A DNA stretch of 14,221 nucleotides from Treponema sp. (GTDB lineage Bacteria; Spirochaetota; Spirochaetia; Treponematales; Breznakiellaceae): assembly GCA_031270205.1 (NCBI GenBank), contig JAISYA010000045.1, forward strand, positions 1 to 14,221, given 5' to 3'. The notes under the pieces were generated by a model. The model saw only the letters and a program-made list of their open reading frames with translations, did not search any database and was not told the DNA's origin. Both the position numbers and the translations under genes were made by a program. This document shows, piece by piece, positions 7,344-13,880 of the stretch. Within the stretch, counting starts at the first letter, position 1. Each line of letters opens with the position of its first letter.

Positions 7344-8822
7344 CTACCGCCCATAAATCCCGGTAAGGCGGCGGATATTTTCGGCCAGCGCGTGGTCCGC
7401 GGCCCCGTCCGGCATGCGCCAGCGCCAGTTGCGCTCGCCCAGGGTCGAGGGGGTGTTCATGCGGGCGCGGTCATCCAGGCCGAGGTAGTCCTGCATGGGG
7501 ATGATCGCGGTGTCGGCGACGCTTGCAAGGGCGCAGCGGATAAAGGCCCAGTTGCCGCCGCGGGCGTTTTTGATACCGAAAAAATCCAGCGCCATTTGTA
7601 CGTCGTTCTTCCGGGCCGATTTGAACCAGCCCAGGGAAGTGGGGTTGTCATGGGTGCCGGTGTAGACCACGCAGTTGCGCCCGTAGGTGAACGGCATGTA
7701 GTCGCTGGCCTCCCGCGAATCAAAGGCGAATTGCAGCACTTTCATACCCGGATAACCGGACGCCTGGAGCATGGCCCGGACCTCCGCCGTAAGGTAGCCC
7801 AGGTCCTCGGCGATAATGGCCGCGCCGGGCAGTTCCCGGTTTACCGCGTCGATAAAGGCAAGGCCCGGACCTGTAACCCATTTGCCGCCCCTGGCGTCGC
7901 GGGCATTGGCGTCAATTGAAAAGAAGCTCTCAAAACCGCGGAAGTGATCGATACGGACCACGTCGTACAGTTTGAGGCTCAGCCGGAGGCGGGAAAGCCA
8001 CCAGGCAAAGCCGGTTTGCGCGAGCAGGTCCCAGCGGTACAGGGGGTTGCCCCAGAGCTGCCCCTCAGCGGAAAAAGGATCGGGCGGGCAGCCGGCTACC
8101 CTGACCGGCTTCCGGTTTTCGTCCAGCTGAAAGTATTCGCTGTTCGCCCAGGTGTCGGCGCTGTCCGCGGCGACATAAATCGGCATGTCGCCGATGATCG
8201 AGATGCCCAAACCGCGGGCGTATTCCTTGACCGCCATCCACTGGGTATAGGCCGTGTATTGCGTAAAGGCATGATAGCGAATGTCATCGGCAAGGCGCTT
8301 CCGGCAGGCGTTCAGGGCCGCCTTGCCGCGGAATCGGATGCGCTCGTTCCAGAGGAGCCATGAGCGGCCCCTGTTTTTTTTCTTGAGGGCCATAAACAGG
8401 CAGTAATCCGCAAGCCAGGATTCCTCGTTACGCGCGCAAAATTCGTCAAAAGCGGCGTCCGGCTTGAAGCGCCCGCACGCCGTGCGGAGCAGCGGCTCCC
8501 TGCGGCGGTACAGGGCCGCGTAATCAACCCGGCCTGCGCTCCTTCCCCAGTGGACGGCGCGCGCTTCTTCTGAGGTGAGCAGCTTTTTTTCAATGAGGGT
8601 ATCAAGATCGATGTAATAGGGCGAGAGGGCGAAGGCGGAAAAACTCTGATAGGGGCTGTCCCCCCAGCCGGTAGGGCCTAGCGGCAGTATCTGCCAATAC
8701 TTTTGCCCCGCTTCTTTCAGAAAGCGCAGCCATTCCCTGGCCGCCTCCCCGAAAGAGCCGATCCCGTATGGTGAAGGCACACTGCTCACCGCCAAAAGTA
8801 TCCCGGCCGCCCGTTCCCGCAT
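7344..8822 (-). CDS. malQ: 4-alpha-glucanotransferase (amylomaltase, GH77)
   Basis: The 492-residue protein matches bacterial MalQ along its length: GILLAVSSVPSPYGIGSFG at the start, WQILPLGPTGWGDSPYQSFS (43-62), IGDMPIYVA (210-218), the nucleophile D292 in RIDHFRG, the acid/base E339 in IAEDLG, and THDNPTSLGW (390-399) with the third catalytic Asp. It moves alpha-1,4-glucan segments between maltodextrins and releases glucose in the cytosol. Start is ATG 8822, preceded by GGAGG at 5 nt; the open frame continues upstream to 8870 but that part covers the promoter. It has its own promoter just upstream and lies 94 bp before prs on the same strand, so read-through into prs is possible. No other glycogen or maltodextrin genes are in view. 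Confidence 0.95.
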   Translation of the reverse strand: MRERAAGILLAVSSVPSPYGIGSFGEAAREWLRFLKEAGQKYWQILPLGPTGWGDSPYQSFSAFALSPYYIDLDTLIEKKLLTSEEARAVHWGRSAGRVDYAALYRRREPLLRTACGRFKPDAAFDEFCARNEESWLADYCLFMALKKKNRGRSWLLWNERIRFRGKAALNACRKRLADDIRYHAFTQYTAYTQWMAVKEYARGLGISIIGDMPIYVAADSADTWANSEYFQLDENRKPVRVAGCPPDPFSAEGQLWGNPLYRWDLLAQTGFAWWLSRLRLSLKLYDVVRIDHFRGFESFFSIDANARDARGGKWVTGPGLAFIDAVNRELPGAAIIAEDLGYLTAEVRAMLQASGYPGMKVLQFAFDSREASDYMPFTYGRNCVVYTGTHDNPTSLGWFKSARKNDVQMALDFFGIKNARGGNWAFIRCALASVADTAIIPMQDYLGLDDRARMNTPSTLGERNWRWRMPDGAADHALAENIRRLTGIYGR

Positions 8823-8841
8823 GCTTCCCTCCGTATCATCA

Positions 8842-8870
8842 AGTATAGACCGATCCCTGAAAAACCGCAA
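8842..8870 (-). promoter_or_regulatory. Promoter for malQ
   Basis: On the minus strand TTGCGG (8870-8865) is followed after exactly 17 bp by TATACT (8847-8842). The predicted start near 8835 gives a leader of about 13 nt containing GGAGG. It lies between larB and malQ, so malQ can be expressed apart from the lar genes. Confidence 0.65.
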
Positions 8871-8969
8871 TATCGCGTATCGGCAACACAGGAGGCAGGG
8901 CAGCGGCGTGTACGTTTTATGAGCGGTAAAGAGACCCCCTGTGCGAACAAGCGGGCGGAAAGGGGCGCG

Positions 8970-9635
8970 TCATTCCAGGCGGTTAATCAAATTCGCCTGG
9001 TAGCCCGCGCCGAAGCCGTTGTCGATGTTTACCACGGAAATTCCCGGCGCGCAGGAATTGAGCATGCCCAGCAGCGCGGAAAGGCCGCCGAAGGACGCGC
9101 CGTAGCCCACACTGGTGGGCGCCGCGATTACCGGCGCCGATACCAGCCCCGCGATAACGCCGGGAAGCGCGCCTTCCATGCCGGCCACCGCCACAATAAC
9201 CCGCGCCTTGCGTATGTCCGGGAGGCGGTCAAAGAGCCGGTGAATGCCGGCAACGCCAATGTCCGCGAAAAAAGCAACCTTGCTGCCGAGAAACTCCGCG
9301 GTCCGTACCGCCTCCAGCGCGACGGGGAGGTCGGAGGTTCCCGCGGCCACTACCGTAACAAGGCCCTTCTGCTCCCGGCGCGCCGTGCCGATGGTAAGGG
9401 TACGCGCCGCGGCATCGTAGCGCGCTTCGGGAAAGCGCGCGGCAACGAGGGCGGCCAGTTCGGCGGAGGCTTTCGTGGCGAGGACGGGGATGCCCTTTTC
9501 CCGCATGCCCGCGATAATCGAGGCGGCCTGCTCCGCGGTTTTTCCCCGGCAATACACCGCTTCCGGATAGCCGGTGCGCTGCTCGCGCAGGGTGTCGATT
9601 ACGGCGAAACTGTCCACCTTCAAATTATTTTCCAC
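8970..9635 (-). CDS. larB: LarB, pyridinium-3,5-biscarboxylic acid mononucleotide synthase
   Basis: LarB carboxylates nicotinic acid adenine dinucleotide and cleaves its phosphoanhydride, the first step of nickel-pincer nucleotide synthesis. The 221-residue product carries the family hallmarks GYPEAVYCRGKT (22-33), AGTSDLPVALEA (98-109), VAGMEGALPGVIAGL (150-164), PTSVGYGASFGGLSALLGML (173-192), the cysteine C195 in LNSCAPG that fits the family's catalytic cysteine, and NIDNGFGAGY (203-212). The start is GTG 9635 with GGAG 8 nt upstream, overlapping the end of larC by 11 nt. The frame is open to 9908 but encodes no family sequence there. Family members often have about 30 more helical N-terminal residues (total about 250), which are missing here. 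Last gene of the larECB cluster. Confidence 0.92.
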   Translation of the reverse strand: MENNLKVDSFAVIDTLREQRTGYPEAVYCRGKTAEQAASIIAGMREKGIPVLATKASAELAALVAARFPEARYDAAARTLTIGTARREQKGLVTVVAAGTSDLPVALEAVRTAEFLGSKVAFFADIGVAGIHRLFDRLPDIRKARVIVAVAGMEGALPGVIAGLVSAPVIAAPTSVGYGASFGGLSALLGMLNSCAPGISVVNIDNGFGAGYQANLINRLE

Positions 9636-10842
9636 CGCATATACTCCGTTCCGCCCCGTCAAGGGAAGTGTTTTTTTCGCGGGCAACGCGGGCGCGGTCC
9701 TCGTATTCGATTTTCGCGCGCAGTTCCTCTCCGCCCAGAAATACGCGCTTGCGCCGTACCGTCCCCGCCGCCGTTTCGCTTGTTTCCATGCCGCGCCGCA
9801 GAGACAGCCGCCGCACGGTTTGTTCGCGGAAGCCGATTGCCGTTGACTGCCTGAACAGCGTGCGGCGCAGCGCGTCGAGGTTTTGCCGGGCGCACAGTAC
9901 GGAAACAACCACGCCGGGGCGGGACTTCTTCATGGTGCAGGGGCTGAATGTTACGTCCAGCGCCTCCGCGGCAAAAAGACGTTCCATGAGAAAACCCAGC
10001 GCCTCGCCGGTCATATCGTCGATATTGGTTTCGATAAGCGTCAAGTCTTCGGTGTTCCACCACTCTCCGCCCGCTTCAGCGGCTTCTTCCCTCAGCGACA
10101 GGCGCAGCACGTTCGGCTTTGCCAGTGTGCGCCTGCCAATGCCGTAAGCGGTTTTTATTTCCGTAAAAGAGGCGGTTTCGGTAAACGTGTCGACGCTGGC
10201 GGCAAGAATAGCGGCGCCGGTGGGCGTGGTCATTTCTTTTTGAAAGCCGCCGGTTTTTACCGGCAGCCCCCGGCACAAAACAAGCGTCGCGGGAGCGGGA
10301 ACCGGCAAAACGCCGTGGGCGCATTGCACCGTACCGCCGCCGAGTTCAATAGCGGAGGACGTTATTTTATCCGGCTTGAGTATATCAAGGCAGACCGCGG
10401 TTCCGGCAATATCAATAATTGAATCCAGCGCGCCGATTTCATGAAACGTAACCTCGTCAACCGCGACGCCGTGAACCCGCGATTCCGCTTCGGCCAAGCG
10501 GGTAAACATATCCAGCGCGCGCTTTTTTGCCCCTTCGCGTAACGCGGATTGTGCAATAAGGGCGCGTATGTCTTTCCACGAGCGGTGCGCGTGGACACGC
10601 GAATGTCCGCCGCCTTCACGGCGGTGACGGCCGTATTCGCGCGCGTGTTCATCTTCCACAATGGCGCGTACGCCGCGTATGCCGTTCCGTTCATCACGGG
10701 CAAATTCCAGCTTCCAGCCGTCAAGAGCGAGCTTGCCCAGTTCGCGCCGCAGTTCGTCAGGATCAACGCCCAGATCAACACAAGCGCCGAGCGTCATGTC
10801 GCCGGATATACCGGCGAAACAATCAAAGTGCAGGGTTTTCAA
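9625..10842 (-). CDS. larC: LarC, nickel insertase for the nickel-pincer nucleotide cofactor
   Basis: LarC inserts nickel into the dithiocarboxylated pyridinium mononucleotide, using CTP in the known enzyme. The 405-residue protein is one uninterrupted frame, unlike Lactobacillus plantarum larC, which needs a frameshift to join its two parts. Features in order: HFDCFAGISGDMTLGA (5-20), a His/Arg-rich loop (RHRREGGGHSRVHAHRS, about 72-88), TFHEIGALDSIIDIAG, GGGTVQCAHGVLPVPAPATL, TTPTGAAILA, then the C-terminal domain with ETNIDDMTGEALGFLME and CTMKKSRPGVVVSVL. The His-rich loop is shorter than in many homologues. Start is TTG 10842 with GGGAGG 9 nt upstream, inside the last 20 nt of larE, so translation is coupled. 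larB overlaps its 3' end. Confidence 0.94.
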   Translation of the reverse strand: MKTLHFDCFAGISGDMTLGACVDLGVDPDELRRELGKLALDGWKLEFARDERNGIRGVRAIVEDEHAREYGRHRREGGGHSRVHAHRSWKDIRALIAQSALREGAKKRALDMFTRLAEAESRVHGVAVDEVTFHEIGALDSIIDIAGTAVCLDILKPDKITSSAIELGGGTVQCAHGVLPVPAPATLVLCRGLPVKTGGFQKEMTTPTGAAILAASVDTFTETASFTEIKTAYGIGRRTLAKPNVLRLSLREEAAEAGGEWWNTEDLTLIETNIDDMTGEALGFLMERLFAAEALDVTFSPCTMKKSRPGVVVSVLCARQNLDALRRTLFRQSTAIGFREQTVRRLSLRRGMETSETAAGTVRRKRVFLGGEELRAKIEYEDRARVAREKNTSLDGAERSICGGK

Positions 10843-11650
10843 TTACCGGAACCTCCCGGTTCATGCTGCCCATCACATACCCTTCAAGCTCAAAGGCAAC
10901 ATAAATAAAGCCGAACGATTTAAGGGTCCGTGAAATATCGTCAAGGAGCTTTTCATCAAACAACTTACGCCGCTCTTCCCGGGCCGCCTCTATCCGCGCC
11001 AGGCGCTCATGGGAGCGCAGGCGGAACTGTACAAACCCAAGGGAACGCAGATAATCCTCCCCCTTTTCGACGCGGGAAAGTTTTTCGCGGTTTATGGTTT
11101 CGCCGTAGGGGATACGTGAAGCAAGGCAGGCAAAAGCCGGTTTGTTCCACGTTGGAAGATTATACTGTTTTGAAAGGGCGCGTATCTCGTTTTTGTGCAG
11201 CCCCGCGTCACGCAGGGGGCTGGAGATACGCAGCTCCGCAAGCGCTTTAAGGCCGGGACGGTAATCGTGCGGATCGTCACTATTGGAGCCGTCAAACACC
11301 GTCTGTATTCCCCGCTTTTTTGCCTCGTCCACAATGCGGCCGAACTCAATTTTTTTACAGTAATAGCAGCGGTCACGGGGATTTGCCGCCACCGCCTCGT
11401 CAATGGTTTCTTCCGCAACAAGGATGTGCGTAATTCCCAGCTGCCGCGCGACCTTTACGGCATCGGCAATTTCGCTTTGCGGCAGCATGGGCGAGACAAT
11501 AGTTATCGCGGCGGCATTGTTACCCAGCGCTTTTGACGCGGCGTAACAGAGAAACGAGCTGTCCACCCCGCCCGAAAAGGCAACGGCGGCGCTCTTATTG
11601 GCGGCAATACCCGCAAGCAGCCGCCGGTATTTTTGTGCAATATCCGTCAT
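10823..11650 (-). CDS. larE: LarE, ATP-dependent sulfur transferase for the nickel-pincer nucleotide cofactor
   Basis: LarE adenylates the pyridinium dicarboxylate and transfers sulfur to it. The 275-residue protein has the PP-loop AFSGGVDSSFL (24-34), SPMLPQSE, and the PAFACLASRIPYGE segment in which C175 aligns with the sacrificial cysteine (C176) of the L. plantarum enzyme. Extra cysteines C95 and C98 (DRCYYCKK) are present. Whether sulfur comes from C175 itself or from an iron-sulfur cluster, as in some other LarE proteins, cannot be decided here. Start ATG 11650 follows AAGGA by 5 nt; that Shine-Dalgarno lies in a small hairpin. First gene of larE-larC-larB, with a structured leader and a direct repeat upstream. 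No lactate racemase gene (larA) is in the window. Confidence 0.94.
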   Translation of the reverse strand: MTDIAQKYRRLLAGIAANKSAAVAFSGGVDSSFLCYAASKALGNNAAAITIVSPMLPQSEIADAVKVARQLGITHILVAEETIDEAVAANPRDRCYYCKKIEFGRIVDEAKKRGIQTVFDGSNSDDPHDYRPGLKALAELRISSPLRDAGLHKNEIRALSKQYNLPTWNKPAFACLASRIPYGETINREKLSRVEKGEDYLRSLGFVQFRLRSHERLARIEAAREERRKLFDEKLLDDISRTLKSFGFIYVAFELEGYVMGSMNREVPVIENPAL

Positions 11651-11655
11651 GGGTT

Positions 11656-11713
11656 TCCTTAACGCAAGGATTGACGGAGTTCATCTCCCGGGACGGCCGC
11701 TTCATGCGGCCGT
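11656..11713 (-). promoter_or_regulatory. Structured 5' leader of larE with three hairpins
   Basis: Read on the minus strand, three stems follow one another. They are ACGGCCGC/GCGGCCGT with loop ATGAA (11713-11693), GGAG/CTCC with the same loop ATGAA (11688-11676), and TCCTT/AAGGA with loop GCGTT (11670-11656). The last stem contains the larE Shine-Dalgarno, so folding would limit translation. I do not recognise a known riboswitch class. A regulatory role is inferred; chance pairing of GC-rich DNA is possible for the middle, 4-bp stem. Confidence 0.5.
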
Positions 11714-11718
11714 ATACA

Positions 11719-11748
11719 CCCATAGCACGGAAAGAACGCTTTTGTCAA
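11719..11748 (-). promoter_or_regulatory. Candidate promoter for larECB
   Basis: A consensus -35 TTGACA (11748-11743) is followed after 18 bp by TATGGG (11724-11719), a poor -10; with 17 bp the hexamer is CTATGG. The implied transcript would begin near 11712, just where the first leader hairpin starts. A weak -10 beside a perfect -35 suits an activated promoter. Confidence 0.4.
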
Positions 11749-11753
11749 GTGAG

Positions 11754-11781
11754 GCGGTCAAATTGTGTCGCGGTCAAATTG
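11754..11781. repeat. 12-bp direct repeat upstream of the larE promoter
   Basis: GCGGTCAAATTG occurs at 11754-11765 and again at 11770-11781, identical and with a 16-bp period. It ends 5 bp upstream of the larE -35 element. The position suits an operator for a regulator of the lar genes; no regulator gene is nearby. Confidence 0.6.
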
Positions 11782-11892
11782 CGCCGCGGAATGGCGGCGG
11801 CGGCGGCATTGGCGGCACGGGCGAAACGCTCATTGCGGCGCCGCAGGTACGCGCGGCAAGCGCGGGTGCGCCGGGCGCCAAATCGTGAATTC

Positions 11893-12291
11893 GGGCGATT
11901 TTTGCTCAAATTCGCGTGATTCCGGCCCGAATTTGCGCGATTTTGGCCCTTATCCGCGCCGTTCAGGCTCAGGCCGCCGCGATTCAAGCCGCAGCTTGAG
12001 CGATTCCGATACATCCCGGAGCGATTCCGATACATCCCTGAGCAATTCCGATACATCCCTGAGCGATTCCGATACATCCTGGAACGATTCCGATACATCC
12101 CGGAGCGATTCCGATATATCCCGGAGCGATTCCGACACAGGCCGGAGCGACTCCGGCCAAGGCCGCAATGACTCCGGCCAAGGCCGCAATGACTCCGGCC
12201 AAGGCCGCAATGACTCCGGCCAAGGCTGGAACGGCTCCGGCCAAGGCTGGAACGGCTCCGGCGCAAGACGGAACGGCCCGGCGGTAGTTAT
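11893..12291. repeat. 21-bp-period minisatellite, about 19 units
   Basis: Contiguous 21-bp units run without spacers from about 11893 to 12291. Units 11998-12123 (six copies) share the core GATTCCGATACATCCC. Unit 12124-12144 is a mosaic. Units 12145-12228 carry GACTCCGGCCAAGGCCG, with a CGGCC-aa-GGCCG palindrome. Units 12229-12270 carry GGCTCCGGC. The five units before 11998 and the last one are degenerate but keep the register. Five of six frames stay open through most of it, because 21 is a multiple of three and the units rarely hold stops; so the open frames here (for example from GTG 11765 to 12385, giving SDSDTSR heptads) are not good evidence for a protein. The unit length equals two turns of B-DNA. 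Apart from this array and the elements listed separately, the 747-bp gap 11651-12397 shows no gene. Confidence 0.85.
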
Positions 12292-12298
12292 GCGCAAT
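12287..12298 (+). repeat. Left copy of a 12-bp direct repeat flanking the lipoprotein gene
   Basis: GTTATGCGCAAT is identical to the copy at 12997-13008, 710 bp away. It lies at the end of the 21-bp array, after a GGAACG, and 111 bp before the lipoprotein start. Confidence 0.6.
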
Positions 12299-12336
12299 GG
12301 AGGCTACAATTTTTGTAACTATTTTTTTAAAAAACA

Positions 12337-12365
12337 TTGGCAATATTTAAAAACCGTTGTAATAT
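12337..12365 (+). promoter_or_regulatory. Promoter for the AT-rich lipoprotein gene
   Basis: TTGGCA (12337-12342) and TAATAT (12360-12365) are 17 bp apart in an AT-rich stretch. The Shine-Dalgarno AAGGGAG (12384-12390) and ATG 12398 follow. A TACAA/TTGTA stem lies upstream near 12304-12318. Confidence 0.5.
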
Positions 12366-12397
12366 ATATTGGCGGGAAACCGTAAGGGAGAATAAAA

Positions 12398-12805
12398 ATG
12401 AAAAAAAATCCAGTTTTGAGTGTAGTTTTAGTTGGTTTTGTTTTGGTGGGGTGTGCAAGTGCCCCAAGCGCCACAAGTTTTCGAAGTGCGTTTTATAAAG
12501 ATCCAAATGTTGATTTAACTCCGACAAAGTTTGAGGGACAATGGCGTTTCCATCATTCCAAATATTCTTATACTTTTCAGGGTAATACTATTAGAATAAT
12601 GTTAGGCAGTAAGACATTAAGAGTAGGTTATTTTACTTATTCTGATACAGAGTTAACATTTACTTCAAAATGGGAGGGGAATTGGTCTGATTTTTCACAA
12701 AAATATACCCTTTTACCTGAAGACTTAATGATTTTAGAAGAATGTAAAACCGAGTTTTATTCTTATGCTTATGGGAACGCATATAGACTAAAAACAAAAC
12801 GGTAA
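12398..12805 (+). CDS. Putative lipoprotein, AT-rich, unknown function
   Basis: The 135-residue precursor starts MKKNPVLSVVLVGFVLVGCAS with a lipobox LVGC and acylation site C19, so the mature protein should be membrane-anchored. The rest is beta-rich: FEGQWRFHHSKYSYTFQGNT, then SKTLRVGYFTYSDTELTFTS. This alternation of a GxW turn and strands recalls lipocalin-like or small beta-barrel lipoproteins, but no family is recognised. ATG 12398 has AAGGGAG 7 nt upstream. Its codons are far richer in A and T than those of the lar, malQ or prs genes, and a 12-bp direct repeat lies on both sides. Together these suggest recent acquisition. The product would be exported and surface or periplasmic. Confidence 0.75.
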   Translation: MKKNPVLSVVLVGFVLVGCASAPSATSFRSAFYKDPNVDLTPTKFEGQWRFHHSKYSYTFQGNTIRIMLGSKTLRVGYFTYSDTELTFTSKWEGNWSDFSQKYTLLPEDLMILEECKTEFYSYAYGNAYRLKTKR

Positions 12806-12832
12806 ACGCAGGGGTGACTGACATCTTTTTAA

Positions 12833-12905
12833 AGAGCAGAGAGCAGAGAGCAATTAATTGCTCATCGCTCACTCTTCATTTTTTGCTCATTGCTCTTTGC
12901 TCATT
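12833..12905. repeat. Heptamer-based palindromic intergenic repeat
   Basis: Three AGAGCAG-type heptamers (12833-12852) lead into a perfect 16-bp palindrome GAGCAATTAATTGCTC (12848-12863). It is followed by GCTCATC/GCTCACT/GCTCATT-type heptamers, largely the inverse complement, to about 12905. The long imperfect stem could form in DNA or RNA just after the lipoprotein gene. An open frame of 81 codons over this stretch (12814-13059) looks spurious. Confidence 0.65.
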
Positions 12906-12932
12906 CCCACGCCAGCCTCCACCCACATTTTT

Positions 12933-12972
12933 GCGGTTGCTGGAACGCTTAGCGTTCCTTTATCGCAACCGC
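12933..12972. repeat. Compound hairpin
   Basis: An outer 8-bp stem GCGGTTGC/GCAACCGC (12933-12940, 12965-12972) encloses an inner 7-bp stem GGAACGC/GCGTTCC around a TTA loop, with a one-base and a six-base bulge between them. T-rich bases precede the outer stem and CAAAA follows it, extending pairing. No T-run follows on either strand, so it is not a standard terminator. Confidence 0.6.
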
Positions 12973-12996
12973 CAAAACGTCGCATACAGCCGGAAC

Positions 12997-13008
12997 GTTA
13001 TGCGCAAT
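12997..13008 (+). repeat. Right copy of the 12-bp direct repeat
   Basis: GTTATGCGCAAT, identical to 12287-12298. It is preceded by GCCGGAAC and lies 108 bp before the next gene's start, nearly the same offset as the left copy. Confidence 0.6.
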
Positions 13009-13029
13009 TTTTTCAAATTCTTTGAAAAA
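13009..13029. promoter_or_regulatory. Perfect inverted repeat just upstream of the promoter at 13034
   Basis: TTTTTCAAA and TTTGAAAAA are exact inverse complements with a 3-bp centre. The site ends 4 bp before the -35 element, where an operator could lie. It could also be an AT-rich curved region; no regulator is known. Confidence 0.45.
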
Positions 13030-13033
13030 TATG

Positions 13034-13062
13034 TTGACAATAAAATAAAATCAGCATAAAAT
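13034..13062 (+). promoter_or_regulatory. Strong sigma-70-type promoter for the secreted-protein pair
   Basis: A consensus TTGACA (13034-13039) is followed after 17 bp by TAAAAT (13057-13062), one mismatch from consensus. Transcription would start near 13069, about 36 nt before ATG 13105. A TGCGC/GCGCA stem lies in the leader (13079-13091). Confidence 0.8.
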
Positions 13063-13104
13063 ATGGTAAATTATGCCATGCGCTACGCGCAGTAGACAGG
13101 ATTT

Positions 13105-13860
13105 ATGGAAAAGTATCTGTTGTATATATTATTAATAGCCGCTCTTGCAAACGCAAACGCGCAAAACCGCGCTCCCAATGACGGGCAGGCAGCCTACTAT
13201 AAACAAACAGGCGTGGTAAGGAACGGCGCAAGAACTGCGGGGGACAATACAGGGCAGTTTATCTCTTTTACCTTTGCGGGATGTTATGATTCAAACAATC
13301 AGCGGCATGAAGTCGGCAACGGCTTTCTCGCCTATAAAGGACTGCAAAACGATATACACGCCTATAACGGAAGAAGTTATTGGGGAGAAAACACCGCTTA
13401 CTATTTTTCCGCCGATTTCAACCGTTTGAATATATACGCGCCGGACGGACTTATTTACGTGTATGAAAAAGCAAGCGCCCCCGCGGGCGTGGCAACTTCC
13501 GCGAAAATCTACGTGAAACCGGTTGAACCCCGGCGGGAAGAAAACGCGGTCATCGCCGGCCCCGATCCAATATATACGGATAGATCGGATAACCGGCAAA
13601 TTATACCCCCGCCGCCCCCGTCTCCGCCCGACCACACCGCGGAATTGCGGAGGATGCAGGAACGCTATACCCGGTTAAAGCAGCTCAAAGCGCGGGAAGA
13701 ACAGCGGCTCGAAGATACGTACCGGCCCGTCATTGACAGCGGCATTGCGAAAGGTTATTTTGACAACCGGAACAGTATCCGCGAAACGATACGTTTATAT
13801 GAACGTCAAATGTCGGACATACAGCGGGAAGCGCGGAACGTGGGCGGAAGCGTGTATTAA
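13105..13860 (+). CDS. Secreted protein with proline linker and coiled-coil tail, unknown family
   Basis: The 251-residue precursor begins with a signal peptide (MEKYLLYILLIAALANANAQ). Residues about 21-125 form a beta-rich domain with GQAAYYKQTG, FISFTFAGCYDSNN, WGENTAYYFSADFN and PDGLIYVYEK. A proline run (PPPPPSPP, 168-175) links it to a charged helical tail (about 178-245, ERYTRLKQLKAREEQRLEDT and RETIRLYERQMSDIQREARN) that looks like a coiled coil. There is no lipobox. ATG 13105 is preceded by AGGA at 3 nt, a rather close Shine-Dalgarno. It is the first gene after a strong promoter, and the next gene follows after 20 nt. No family is recognised. The layout suggests a periplasmic or surface protein that multimerises through its tail. 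Confidence 0.75.
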   Translation: MEKYLLYILLIAALANANAQNRAPNDGQAAYYKQTGVVRNGARTAGDNTGQFISFTFAGCYDSNNQRHEVGNGFLAYKGLQNDIHAYNGRSYWGENTAYYFSADFNRLNIYAPDGLIYVYEKASAPAGVATSAKIYVKPVEPRREENAVIAGPDPIYTDRSDNRQIIPPPPPSPPDHTAELRRMQERYTRLKQLKAREEQRLEDTYRPVIDSGIAKGYFDNRNSIRETIRLYERQMSDIQREARNVGGSVY

Positions 13861-13880
13861 GTTTTAATAAGGAGCAAGAG

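Noticed and set aside
8919..9854. 311-codon plus-strand open frame
   Set aside because: Antisense to larB and the end of larC; composition biased and without motifs.
11893..12291. CRISPR array
   Set aside because: Units are contiguous 21-mers without unique spacers, and no cas genes are in the window.
11765..12385. Long plus-strand open frame giving a Ser/Asp-rich heptad-repeat protein, and the three minus-strand open frames opposite it
   Set aside because: The 21-bp repeat keeps most frames open at once, no Shine-Dalgarno precedes a plausible start, and the plus frame runs through the AT-rich promoter region of the lipoprotein gene.
12806..13008. Integron attC site
   Set aside because: GTTATGC at 12997 fits the R' core only loosely, no matching RYYYAAC-type partner was found at a suitable distance, and the compound hairpin has GTT before AAC, the reverse of attC order. 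An integron model should still be run.
12814..13059. 81-codon open frame after the lipoprotein gene
   Set aside because: It covers the palindromic repeats and the compound hairpin, with no Shine-Dalgarno.
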